A stretch of DNA of 64,000 bases from Triglochin maritima (lineage: Eukaryota; Streptophyta; Magnoliopsida; Alismatales; Juncaginaceae): the NCBI GenBank assembly GCA_963682175.1, contig OY821786.1, forward strand, positions 31,923,501 through 31,987,500. The letters run 5' to 3'. The notes beneath the pieces are model-generated. The model was given only the letters and a program-made list of their open reading frames with translations. It did no database searches and was not told the origin of the DNA. Of this stretch, positions 23,221-33,158 are shown piece by piece. Within the stretch, counting starts at the first letter, position 1; every line of letters begins with the position of its first letter. The translations under genes were made by a program, and so were the position numbers.

Positions 23221-23765
23221 CTGTCTCATTCACGCTGCTTACGTTGTGAAGAACCATGGGAGTCGGCATCAAACGCTTCTTCAACGTAATATCTTGCTTG
23301 AAATGGTGATTAATTCCGGAGAGAGGTACAACATAAACCGCACAGACGTAAGTCTTCACCACCGGATCGTCTCATTCACGATGCTAACGCTAACAAGAAC
23401 CTCGGGAAGTCTTTGCACCACAACATCTTTGTTGCACTGTTGGAGTGCCCGTGACAGAAAAAGAATGAAGAAGAAAAAAAGAGTGTCATCGACCGTCCTA
23501 TTCACGCTGCTTACGTTGTGAAGAACCCTGGGAGTCGGCATCAGGCGCTTCTTCGAAATAATATATTGCTCGTAATAGTGATTTATTACGGAGAGATGTA
23601 CAACATAAACCGCACAGACATAAGTCTTCACCACCGGATCGTCTCGTTCACGATGCTAACGTTGACAAGAACCTCGAGAAGTCTTCACACCACAACATCT
23701 TTGTTGCATTGTTGGAGTGCCTGTGAAACAAAAAGAACGAAGAAGAAAGAAAGAGTGTCATCATA
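23221..23765. repeat. 272-bp tandem duplication
   Basis: Two head-to-tail copies: CACGCTGCTTACGTTGTGAA occurs at 23231 and again at 23503, and the downstream order is preserved (GCACAGAC, CACCACCGGATCGTCT, CATCTTTGTTGCA). Each copy is largely open in one frame (for example 23518-23814) but the product is not recognised. Antisense frames also stay open, as expected from low stop density. Confidence 0.85.
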
Positions 23766-25535
23766 TTTGTATTTACGTGGAGAGAGAGAACGTGCTGAGT
23801 TGAAACACATTTAATGTGATTTGAGTGAACATCAGGAAGAAAAAACAAAAAAAATCATTACTTTGACCACGTAAGGGCTGACATGGATGTTCACGTAAAG
23901 CACGTCCGTGACGTACTGCGTTCGTAAATGATTTTCCATTTAGTATTGGGCCACACAGTTTCGAATGGCAGCTTAGCTCACAAAGTGGGGTGGGTGGTGG
24001 GGAATCATGAGTTCATAATTCAACAATTGTTTCTAACGTCGTTGTCGTTGAACCCCATCTGAATCTCCTTGCTGCATTTGGTCCATTAATGTTTTTTACA
24101 ATTTTTATCTCTTATGATATGATTCTCTTATTTCATTGGGTAACAAAAATTCCAACTTGTGAATCTTTGCATTTTGGATTTCTATGTATAAAGATAGTGT
24201 TTTGAAATTATTAATGGTTTTATGATTACTTGTGAAATGTAATGAAAGAAAGAAAACGAAAAAAAAATCCAAAGTAAGCAAGAGAACCTTATTAAAACGT
24301 GTAGTTGTGGGAAAGCAAAGTTTTCACGTGAAATGGGATCACATGTCTCTCGTCGTCGTAATTGTAGACTTGTAGTAGTCCATGTGCAATGTTTGGATTT
24401 TGGAATGCTAATAATGCTTATTTTTGAAGTGTTCAGCCTAATGATATGTCACATCTTGTTGTCATTAGTGGGCTCTGAACTTTTGAAGAAACATTTGCCA
24501 AAATCACTTGTATATTCTCACGTGATAGTTAGATTTTGGTAAGCTTACATGTGAAGCAGTGAAGTTATGAACCCTTCTTTTCTGACATGGATTATTCATT
24601 AATTGAATTTTATTTGTCAAGTTCTGCTGAGAAGTCATAGATATTAGTTTATTGTATTTTTCTCCTTGTAATTTTTCACCTGCATGATAGGATATCCTCC
24701 GTTCAAAATTTTATCTGAATATTTATTTATTTATCTTATCATCGTCTATTCGAAAAAATTCTACTCCATGCACGTTTCAGGTTACCATCTATGTCATCAT
24801 TTATAATTTTTATTTTAGTATTTAAAATTGTTATTCCGATAAAATAAGATACATTTGATTATTCTGTTAGTAAACACTTCCAATGCAAAAACACATACAC
24901 ACATATGTCCCACGTGTGACCCACATCAGTCACGCGTTGAGACACATTAGTCCAGTGTGGGATGCACTAGTCCCACCTCAGACCCACAGTTGTCCTGCAG
25001 TGGGACGCACCAGTCCCGCGTCGGGACACTTCAATCATGTGCTGGATTCCTGCATCTTTGCATTTTGGAATGTCAATGATTACGTTTATTCAGAAATCAA
25101 TGGACACCTAGATTATCACGTCATCAGATTTGAAAACAAAATAAATAGTTGATAAAATGCTCGACGTGCATACAAGGAATCATGTTTTTTTTACTTCAGG
25201 AGGGTCACAAAAGACATGTTAAAAGTAGTTCATAAATTATTTTCCTTCGAAAACACAATGCAACATTTTTTTATTTAAAATCATTACAAGTTTTTTAGTT
25301 AAATCACAAACATGTAATTATACATTGAAAAGATCAATACTTGATCTTAGTACGACTACATGCATGTTGTGCCACTTGAAATAAAAAACGGTAAATTGTT
25401 TTTCTTGAAATATATTTTTATATTAAATAATTGTTTTTCTTGAGTATCAAAAAAACGTTTTCAAACTAATCAAGTTCTCTGGAACAATAAATGTTGTATA
25501 ACAATGACGGCTTTTGAATTTGATTTAATGTTGTA
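23766..25535. other. Intergenic, no gene seen
   Basis: AT-rich. At about 24890-25040 there is a cluster of short imperfect repeats around GTCCCGCGTCGGGAC/TCCCACGTG, probably part of a small unrecognised repeat. Confidence 0.5.
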
Positions 25536-26016
25536 TAAAGGTTGTCAAATTCTACTCGTGAGAGCTCGAACTCGACTTGTTTATTAAACGAGTCAAACTT
25601 AAACATCAAAATCTGTTGGTTTAATAAACGAGTCAAACCCTAGCTCAATTCGGTTAGCTCGATAAGAGTTTGTTTGACTCGTTTAAATTTATGCGCATAT
25701 TACATATATGTTACAAATAAACATATTATTTTCTATATCTCAATTACTTAAAAGTAAATCATAAAATTTATAAATTTCTCATTTAGATGCTAATCATGTT
25801 TGTAAAATAAAAATAGTATGTTTTACAACAAGTTAATTAAACCTTAAACGAGCTGAAAAACTTAGTTGAGATTCTTAAACGAGCAAACGAGTCAAGTTCG
25901 AGTTCGGCTCGTTTATTAAACGAGTCAAGCCCAAATAGGACATCTGACTCGTTTATTAAACGAGTCGAGTTCAAACACCTTGAGCTTGACTCGTTTAGGG
26001 TCGTTTACACCCCTAG
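25536..26016. mobile_element. Small palindromic element, hAT-MITE-like
   Basis: The right end reads GTCGTTTACACCCCTA (about 26000-26015), typical of non-autonomous hAT elements. The left end (TAAAGGTTGTCAAATTC near 25537) is a diverged inverted match. The body repeats the palindrome CTCGTTTATTAAACGAG and inverted ACTCG/CGAGT words. An 8-bp TSD is not clear. No coding sequence. Confidence 0.5.
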
Positions 26017-27576
26017 TGGTGGTGTTGCACAAAGAATAAATAAATAAATTTTAAAATAAGTTTTCTTTAGGTATAAATATAATGTGATAATTCTTAAAGT
26101 TTTGATTATAGAAGTTTATGAAACATCTTTTACAATGCCTAATTAACTGATTTATCGGTTGTTTGCGTTTCTTGCATATTATGATGTAAGTAATGAGTTT
26201 TTGAAAGCAGGCTGTTTAAAACCCACTACAGCCAAAAGTACATTGGAGACTTTTGTTTGTTTTTTATTGAAGCCAACTCACAAAGTAATTTTGTTTAGTC
26301 TTGAAATACATAAGATTAAGTATCAAACCTCAGGCTTCGTAGGTGTGTGCTTTGTCCTGACTCCTGAGGATAAATTAGAATAAAATATAATTAATGCCAA
26401 CTTGAACAGGTAGGAGTGTGTGATGATTTTTTACAAATTATTTATTTCTTCCACAAATCAAATGTTTATTTTGTATATTGTTCACTGTGCATAACGCAAA
26501 ATTTCCAGAAGAAAATATTTAAAAACTCTTATGGTGACTCAATTACCCCATTCTTGTAAATTTGAGTTCACTTTGCTTCTCGAATAAAAGTTGACTTTTA
26601 GGGAAAGCAAAAACGCTTATGTTGAACTATACCTAATTAGATGTAATTTCAACTTGTGGACAAAGACATGAATCAACAAAAGTTGATTTTGAATGAAAAG
26701 AATTGACAGTGAATAAGCAAAGGTTGATAATGAATAAATTAAAATTGATAAGGAATTAACTAAGAACACTAAACTCGTCTCACTGCCGGTTACCTTTCCA
26801 ACTTCATTTTCTTAATTAAGAAGCATAATAACGCCTGAATTTTTTTTGTCTTATCCTATCATTAAGATTTGGACAAAAACGATTACTTCTTGATCTAGAT
26901 ATTGTTCGATATTTTCCATGTACCCAATATTAGTATTGTCACCTATTCAAATATTGACGATTAAATACATATCATGGAATTTTTTGTTGTGCCACTAAAT
27001 GTTTCTTTAAGAAATTAAGTTATTTGATTGTCTCAAAGGTTTCAAGGACAAGTGGTTAAGTAAGATGCATCAATTCAATTTGTGCATAATTTGATCATGC
27101 TTTCTGAGGAATATTCATAGAATTAATTATTTTCTCTTCAAAACATCCATCTGATATTCTGATTATTGTAATATGTGAATTTTCTGATATTGAATCACGT
27201 TAAAACAGGCATTTCCTTTCCAAATCAATTCTGATAAACGTATAAAGTTGTATATCTTAGAAGCATTGCTTATCTTGAACAAAACTTGAATAAGAAAATG
27301 CAAAGAAGTTCCTGATTTAGTTAGAAGTCCTCAATTCAACTGTTTCTACCAACCTCAAAAGACAAGTATTTAAATCAAAACTCGTTTTCTACTTTCACAG
27401 TGTTTTACATGAAGATCCCTCGATTCTTGTTTTCTATCTTTTTGTTTGAAGGTCGTCGCAGAAGTATCTTTGAAGGAAGATATTTACTTTTTCTAATTTC
27501 ATTGTTTCTAACTTCATATATTGAGTAAACTCTTTTTTAATTTTTTTGCATTAAGCCCCTCTAGAGAGTTATATCG
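26017..27576. other. Intergenic, no gene seen
   Basis: AT-rich; no domain, RNA gene or repeat structure recognised. Open frames here are short and unconvincing. Confidence 0.5.
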
Positions 27577-27586
27577 ACCCTTAAGA

Positions 27587-27981
27587 TGTTTTTGGATTTT
27601 GGGTAATAAGAGGGGAAAAATTAGGGGGTAATCATTCCTCCACCCGAGAGTGTTTGGATTGTGAGGAATAATTACGTAGGAGGAATAATTATGTAGGAGC
27701 AATTGTCATCCCATACGAGGGTAATTCATTACCCCTTACCCACTGGGTAATAATTATGGGGGGTATGTGTTTTCATTTTATTTTTATTTTCTCTCATTTT
27801 TATCAACTACGGATCTATGTAAGATCAACTAAAATTAAAACTCAACCCAACTGATACCCCCATTAACGATTCCCCTAGTAAACCAAACTAGCTACACCAA
27901 GGTAATGTTTTCCCTCTTAAAAATTTACTCCTCTAATAGTTACCTTCATTCTCCCTTAATAATTCCTCCCATTCCAAAGGT
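27587..27981. mobile_element. 395-bp MITE with 10-bp flanking repeat
   Basis: Flanked by ACCCTTAAGA at 27577-27586 and 27982-27991. Inside, GGAATAATTA and GGGTAATAA words occur in both orientations. Terminal inverted similarity is weak (TGTTTTTGGATTTTGGG against the reverse complement of the right end). TSD length suggests a MULE-type MITE, but the TIR is poor. Confidence 0.55.
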
Positions 27982-27991
27982 ACCCTTAAGA

Positions 27992-28901
27992 GTTAATCTT
28001 TTTTCTTAAATTTTTTCCATAGACAATTTCATACACATGAGCTGCTTCGATCGGCATCTAACTTGCCATTAAAAGAATACTGAACTTCAGTTTACAATCA
28101 GTTCCTCCCCCTCCTAGGCTCCTTATAATTAAACTTCTCAACAAAAAAAAAAAAATCATGCATACATGAACATTATGTTATTTTTCTAATATTATTTACA
28201 ATCAAAACATTTGAAGGCCCTATTAATTAATTAACAAAGAGTTGGAAAATTTGCAAGGAGTTCCACCACCTACATAATTAATAATAATAATTATTATTAT
28301 TATTATATATATATATCATATTCAATTATTCATGTCTGCAAGTTTGATATATATAAAAGACAAGTGATGGTGATGTGGATGAATGTCCAAATGTTACCTG
28401 TGATGAGCTATTGTCCCAACCAACTTCTCCAAAAGCACAACTGCCCACAGCCCTCAGTGGTAGAGCTGAAGAGGAAAGCTTCTAAGAAATGGGAACTCTC
28501 CCAACAAAAGCAAAGATGCCTTTGGTGGATGCATTAGTTCAATGCAATCACACCTATGGTGGGTGGAAAGAGTCACATGATATAATTCTTACTTATTGTG
28601 CATGTTTGCTTTCTCTATTTCCATGCATATATGGTCCCCCTCCATGCATCACCTATGTGGGTTTAATTACACAACAAAGCTCTACCTTTAATTTCCTAGC
28701 TAGCTAGCTAGCTGTTTAATTTGTATTTTTTCAATAACTGTTCTTTAATGAAAATTAATGAGAATTACCTAAGAAAATGTTGCATGGAGTAACACTGTCA
28801 TGTGTGTCTTATGTTAAATTTTTTGTTAACGCATAGGAGCCATATATATGGTAGAGCGAGGGTGGTTGTATCACGTATCGAGGAATCGAGTCGAAATCTA
28901 T
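27992..28901. other. Intergenic
   Basis: Holds an (ATT)n/(AT)n microsatellite (about 28273-28318). A GC-richer patch at 28400-28660 looks unlike its surroundings and has a 72-codon frame at 28489-28707 (MGTLPTKAKMPL...). I do not recognise it and could not fold a convincing microRNA there. Confidence 0.45.
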
Positions 28902-28921
28902 ATATAAAGCAACGTTTACGT

Positions 28922-29105
28922 AGGCGACCGCCTAGGCGTTAGGCGGTCGCCTAGGCGACCGCCTAGGCGGTCGCCGGTGGCGGTGGTCGCCTGGGCGACC
29001 ACCGCCTTTCGCCCAGCAGAGCTGGGCGAAATAGGCGATCGCCTAGGCGATCATTTCGCCTAGGCGATCGCCTAGGCGAGAGCCGTTGGAGGCTCTCCAA
29101 CGGCT
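28922..29105. repeat. hAT left subterminal palindromic array
   Basis: Repeats of GGCGATCGCC, GGCGGTCGCC and CCTAGG words forming nested palindromes, ending with GAGCCGTTGGAGG/CCTCCAACGGCTC style inverted repeat. Arrays like this in hAT elements are transposase binding regions in known families. Confidence 0.85.
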
Positions 29106-29173
29106 CTCTCCTTTTAATTTTTTTATTATTTTTTTTTTTCAAAAATTACAACTTTGCCACTAGCCCCAAATCC

Positions 29174-29181
29174 TATATAAA
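29174..29181 (+). promoter_or_regulatory. TATA box of the hAT transposase gene
   Basis: TATATAAA about 275 bp before the start codon, followed by a CT-rich leader. Position is normal for a plant promoter; a leader intron before the ATG at 29455 is possible but not proven. Confidence 0.65.
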
Positions 29182-29454
29182 CCCCTCCAAACCTCTTCAT
29201 TTTTCACACATCTCTCATTCTCTTCTTCTTCATAATCCTATTCTCATCATCAACCTTCCTAATCATCAAGTTTTGCGATTAAGTCTCCGGTCTGGTGCTT
29301 AGTTTTGAAGTTGGAAAGTGAAGTCTCCGATCCGTTTCTTCATTCTTCAACCGTCAAAATCAAGTGCACTCTTTCTAACTTCTCTTTAGAATTAAATTAA
29401 TTAGTATTTTATTTTCATATTAGTCTAAATTTTATATTAGTCTAGTTTTAAGAT

Positions 29455-31950
29455 ATGGCTTACGTACCCGGCACTAGTCTACCTATGCATCACGAGAGTT
29501 ACGATGACCTAAGACCTACCCGTACAAATGACCCCGGTTGGAATACTGCCCATTACATTAGCGCTAATGATAAAAATTGTATTGTCTGTGAGTTATGTGG
29601 TAAGGAAACTAGAGGTGGTATAGCCCGTCACAAACAACATCTTGCACACACACCCGGTAGCAATGCTAGACCTTGTGATAAAGTTCCTGACTCTATTAAA
29701 CAAGACATAACTGCATACATGATTAGAAACAGTAGGACATTACAAAACGAAAATGTATGTCTTGATGATTATGTAGACCGAGAAAACATAGAATTTGATC
29801 TAGAAACCGGGTCGGGTTCCGGTTCTGCTCCGACCCCAACCTCCCGTTCTCGCCCCGTTCCTGGTCGAAAGAGACAAAAACAACGTTTGTGGGCACCATT
29901 TTGCGGACGTGGGAAGGACGTGGTTTCCGGCCCCCAACAAACAACCATCGAAAGAACCTTTAGAAAAGAAGATAGGAAAACAATTAATCAAAAATGGGCT
30001 AGGTTTTTCTATAGATGTGGTATATCATTCAACACTGTAAGGACGCCTGAGTGGAAGGAAGCAATATCCGCTACTAGTACTTACGGACCCGGACTTAAAC
30101 CCATGACGTATCATGAAGTTAGTGACTCGTGCCTTAAACAAGAAATTGACTACACTAGAGGTATACTAGAATCGTACAGACAAGATTGGGCAACATACGG
30201 GTGCACGTTGATGACAGATGGGTGGACTGATAGGTCCGGTAGGAGTATAATCAATTTTCTAGTAAATTGTCCGACAGGTACCATGTTCATGAGGTCTGTA
30301 GATGCTTCCGGTCACTCTCACACCGCAGACTACCTGTACAAGCTGATGGACAAGGTAGTTGGCGAGATTGGCGAAGAACACGTTGTTCAGGTGGTCACCG
30401 ACAACGCCGCCGCGTACGTACTTGCCGGTAGGATGTTGCAACAAAAAAGAAGGAGATTGTTTTGGACTCCCTGTGCAGCGCATTGCATCGATCTCATCTT
30501 GGAGGATATTGGCAAGTTGTTTTTGAAGACTATTGCTTTAGCTCGGAAGATCATCAAACATTTCAACAGCTCTGCCATGTTGTTGAAGAGGATGCGAATT
30601 GCCATTGAAGGGAACCTGCTACGCCCTGCTGTCACGAGATTTGCCACCGCATTTCTGAGTTTGCAAAGGTTATTTCTGAAGAAAGACAAACTCCGAGCCT
30701 TTGTTGTTTCCCCGGGGTACAACGATCCTAATGCAAGTTGGATAAAGAACAAGAAAAAGAAGGAGATCTCTACTGAAGTTGCCGAGACCATTCTACAAAG
30801 TGGTTTCTGGACCAACGTCGTAAAGGCACTGAAGGCCTCACAACCTATGGTTCAGGTTCTTAGACTTGTTGACGGCGATGAGAAACCAGCGATGGGATAT
30901 CTGTGTGACGCAATGGAGAAAGCCAAAGAACAAATCATGAGGAACTTTGACGGAAACCCGAGGTTGTACAAGCAAGTCATCGACCTCATCGACACCAGGT
31001 GGGGTCCAGGGAAGATGATGTCATCACCGCTACATTCTGCTGGTTTCTTACTCAACCCTGGTACCTTCTTCTCCGTCCCACCTCAGGATCGAAATATAGC
31101 TTTCAATGAGCATATGCCTGGATTCATGGATGTCGTAGAGCGGCTCGTCCCCACTCCTGCAGAACAAGACAAGATTTGCGGTTTACTTGATCGTTACAAG
31201 AACTCCCTCGGAATATTCTCGAGGGATATGGTCGTCAGACAAAGGTCGGAAAGAAGACCTATAGATTGGTGGCAATCGTATGGCGCAGACATGGGAGAGA
31301 CTGCATTACAGAGGTTGGCCGTGAGGGTGTTGGGATTGACATGTTCGGCATCAGGTTGTGAGCGGAATTGGAGTGTCTTCGAGCAGTTGCACTCAACGAG
31401 AAGGAACAGGTTGGCTGTGAAGAAGATGAATGACTTGGTGTATGTGAACTACAACCAAAAGTTAAGGCAAAGGTTTCAGCAAAGGATGGAGAAGCCTGGA
31501 TTTTATGACCCCATCAGTGTGGAGTACGATCTCTTCGACGAGCATCCGTGGTTGGTAGAAACTGAAGATCCGGTCTTCGCTGGAGAGGAGCTTACATGGG
31601 CCGATGTCGAGGAAGCAGCTTTGGGACATTCTTCTTCACGGAGACGCTTTGCTCGATCCATGTCCACTGCATCTGACCCGCGGTGTTCTACTGCATCTGA
31701 CGCGCCATTATTAGGTCGTGGCATGGATGATGCCATCGTTCACATCAGTTCTAGAGATCCAGGTGCATCGAGTTCTCAACCACCGATGGACATCGACGAG
31801 CAATATGTCCAAACCGACGATGAAGAAACTGAAGAAGATGATGTCTACGTCGACAATCCGAATGAGAACGACTCCGACGACTCTGATGGTGGTGGAGGAT
31901 ATGATATGGTTCCCAGTTGGACATTAGATCAATGTGTCCAATGGAATTAG
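29455..31950 (+). CDS. hAT transposase, 831 aa, uninterrupted
   Basis: DDE transposase that would excise and insert the element by binding its ends. A BED-type zinc finger sits near the N-terminus (Cys45, Cys48, His59, His62 in CELCGKETRGGIARHKQH). The DUF659-type catalytic region has Asp255 in MTDGWTD and Asp316 in VVTDNAAA, then CAAHCIDLILEDIGK. The hAT dimerisation region carries GCERNWSVFEQLHSTRRNRL, with the likely catalytic Glu636. The C-terminus is acidic (EETEEDDVYVDN). Length is in the normal range for this family. The start at 29455 is the first ATG of the frame and leaves a leader of about 270 bp after the TATA box. No stops or frameshifts, so this is the most plausible working transposase here together with MULE-E. 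A polyadenylation-like AATAAA lies near 32031. Confidence 0.93.
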   Translation: MAYVPGTSLPMHHESYDDLRPTRTNDPGWNTAHYISANDKNCIVCELCGKETRGGIARHKQHLAHTPGSNARPCDKVPDSIKQDITAYMIRNSRTLQNENVCLDDYVDRENIEFDLETGSGSGSAPTPTSRSRPVPGRKRQKQRLWAPFCGRGKDVVSGPQQTTIERTFRKEDRKTINQKWARFFYRCGISFNTVRTPEWKEAISATSTYGPGLKPMTYHEVSDSCLKQEIDYTRGILESYRQDWATYGCTLMTDGWTDRSGRSIINFLVNCPTGTMFMRSVDASGHSHTADYLYKLMDKVVGEIGEEHVVQVVTDNAAAYVLAGRMLQQKRRRLFWTPCAAHCIDLILEDIGKLFLKTIALARKIIKHFNSSAMLLKRMRIAIEGNLLRPAVTRFATAFLSLQRLFLKKDKLRAFVVSPGYNDPNASWIKNKKKKEISTEVAETILQSGFWTNVVKALKASQPMVQVLRLVDGDEKPAMGYLCDAMEKAKEQIMRNFDGNPRLYKQVIDLIDTRWGPGKMMSSPLHSAGFLLNPGTFFSVPPQDRNIAFNEHMPGFMDVVERLVPTPAEQDKICGLLDRYKNSLGIFSRDMVVRQRSERRPIDWWQSYGADMGETALQRLAVRVLGLTCSASGCERNWSVFEQLHSTRRNRLAVKKMNDLVYVNYNQKLRQRFQQRMEKPGFYDPISVEYDLFDEHPWLVETEDPVFAGEELTWADVEEAALGHSSSRRRFARSMSTASDPRCSTASDAPLLGRGMDDAIVHISSRDPGASSSQPPMDIDEQYVQTDDEETEEDDVYVDNPNENDSDDSDGGGGYDMVPSWTLDQCVQWN

Positions 31951-32231
31951 TTAGTTAGCTTGTAATTCTACTTTCTCTTTTATCTACTATTGTATGAACT
32001 CTGAGTTACTTTGTAATCGTACTACTGAGCAATAAATTGTATACCTAAGTGTTTAGGTGGGTAGAGGGGGTGCCTAGTGAGGCCTTGGTCGAGGAACTAG
32101 GTGTCTTTTCGAAGCCTAAACATGTATGGTAGTTTTAGAAAATATTTGTGTATTTTTTTCTATTTTTCCCGATTTTTCCTGATTTTTTATCTATTTTATG
32201 AAAATTAATTGAATTTAAAAAAAAAAAAATT

Positions 32232-32320
32232 ACCGCCCAGCCCTGGGCGGTCGCACAACCGCCTAGGCGATCGCCCAGGCGACCGGACGCCGCCGGCCGC
32301 CTAGGCTCGCCTAGGCGGTG
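32232..32320. repeat. hAT right subterminal palindromic array
   Basis: GCCCAGCCCTGGGC, GCCTAGGCGATCGCC and CGCCTAGGC words, the counterpart of the left array and shorter. Confidence 0.85.
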
Positions 32321-32339
32321 CCTGAACGTTGATATAAAG

Positions 32340-33033
32340 TTATAAACGAAGAGCGCATGAATTTAATATATATGTCTATAAAATATTATAAATAAATTTC
32401 GCATTGAATAACTAAAAAATCTATTTTTTTTTTTGTAATTTTCAAATTCAAGGGTCTCTTCAATCGTCATCCTAGTTAGCCTCTAGTCCAAATGTGCCAT
32501 CGCATTTGTGCTACAGCATTAGTTGTACTGAGAAAAAAAAAAAGAACCAAACTTAATTTAAATTGCCAATCGGGAATCTTTATTGCATACTTCCTATGTC
32601 ACATGTTTGATAATTTTTTTTATCTTCCAAAAATCATCTTTTTTTTTCCTAAAGAGAAAGCATCTCTTCTTTGAACCTCTAGTATATATTACTCAAAGTC
32701 CATGGTCAAAGTTTTTCAGGGGAAAAAAAATGCAAGCCTGCATGGTGGTGGTTTGGGCATGACAATAATCAATTTTTTCCACCCTCTTTCGGTTTTGGGA
32801 CCACATCTTTTTCTATTTGCAAACAACTCTTTTTTGCTTTGAAAACATTAAAACCATCCCCCACTATATTTTACTTAAATAAAATTCTTCTACCTTTTCT
32901 TCTCTATTTATTCTCTTCCTCTCATCTCCTTCCACCCTGTGCCCGTTTGATACCTCAAAAATTTCTCTCCTTCTCCCTGTCAAAACCCTAATTTCTTCTT
33001 CTCTTCTTTCTAGTGAAGATCTAAGAGAAATTC
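32340..33033. other. Upstream region of MIR167
   Basis: No coding gene. From about 32900 the plus strand becomes CT-rich, typical of a plant transcript leader, and ATTTACTTAAATAAAA near 32870 could be a TATA-like element for the primary microRNA transcript. This assignment is inference. Confidence 0.4.
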
Positions 33034-33158
33034 ATGGTGCACCACAAGTGGATGAAGCTGCCAGCATGATCTGATGACCTTTTGATCTCAACCTTACACC
33101 ACAAAAGCTCCTCTTGATCAGATCATGTGGCAGTTTCATCTGCTGATGGAGCACAACC
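33034..33158 (+). ncRNA. MIR167: MIR167 precursor
   Basis: The 22 nt at 33053-33074 (starts TGAAGCTGCCAGC, ends ATGATCTGA) match the miR167 family. About 45 nt downstream, 33119-33139 (AGATCATGTGGCAGTTTCAT) is the typical star strand and pairs with the mature strand across a stem. The lower stem also pairs: GGTGCACC upstream against GGAGCAC downstream. The mature strand is on the 5' arm, as usual for miR167. In plants miR167 guides cleavage of ARF6/ARF8 auxin response factor mRNAs. A splice-donor-like GGGTATT follows at about 33217, so the primary transcript may be spliced. Precursor limits are approximate. Confidence 0.93.

Larger units (their letters stand above)
28910..32331 (+). mobile_element. 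Complete hAT-type DNA transposon
   Basis: 3422 bp with an 8-bp TSD ATATAAAG (28902-28909 and 32332-32339). Short TIRs start CAACGTT (CAACGTTTACGTAGGCG left, CAACGTTCAGGCACCGCC right as reverse complement). GC-rich palindromic subterminal arrays lie at both ends, and one long uninterrupted transposase frame lies between. All hallmarks of an autonomous, possibly still competent element. Confidence 0.93.

Noticed and set aside
28489..28707. Possible microRNA or small protein at 28.5 kb
   Set aside because: No known mature microRNA word and no convincing long stem by eye; kept only as a patch of interest.
30259..31055. Antisense frames within the hAT transposase (for example 30387-30815)
   Set aside because: Shadows of the real coding strand; no recognisable domain.
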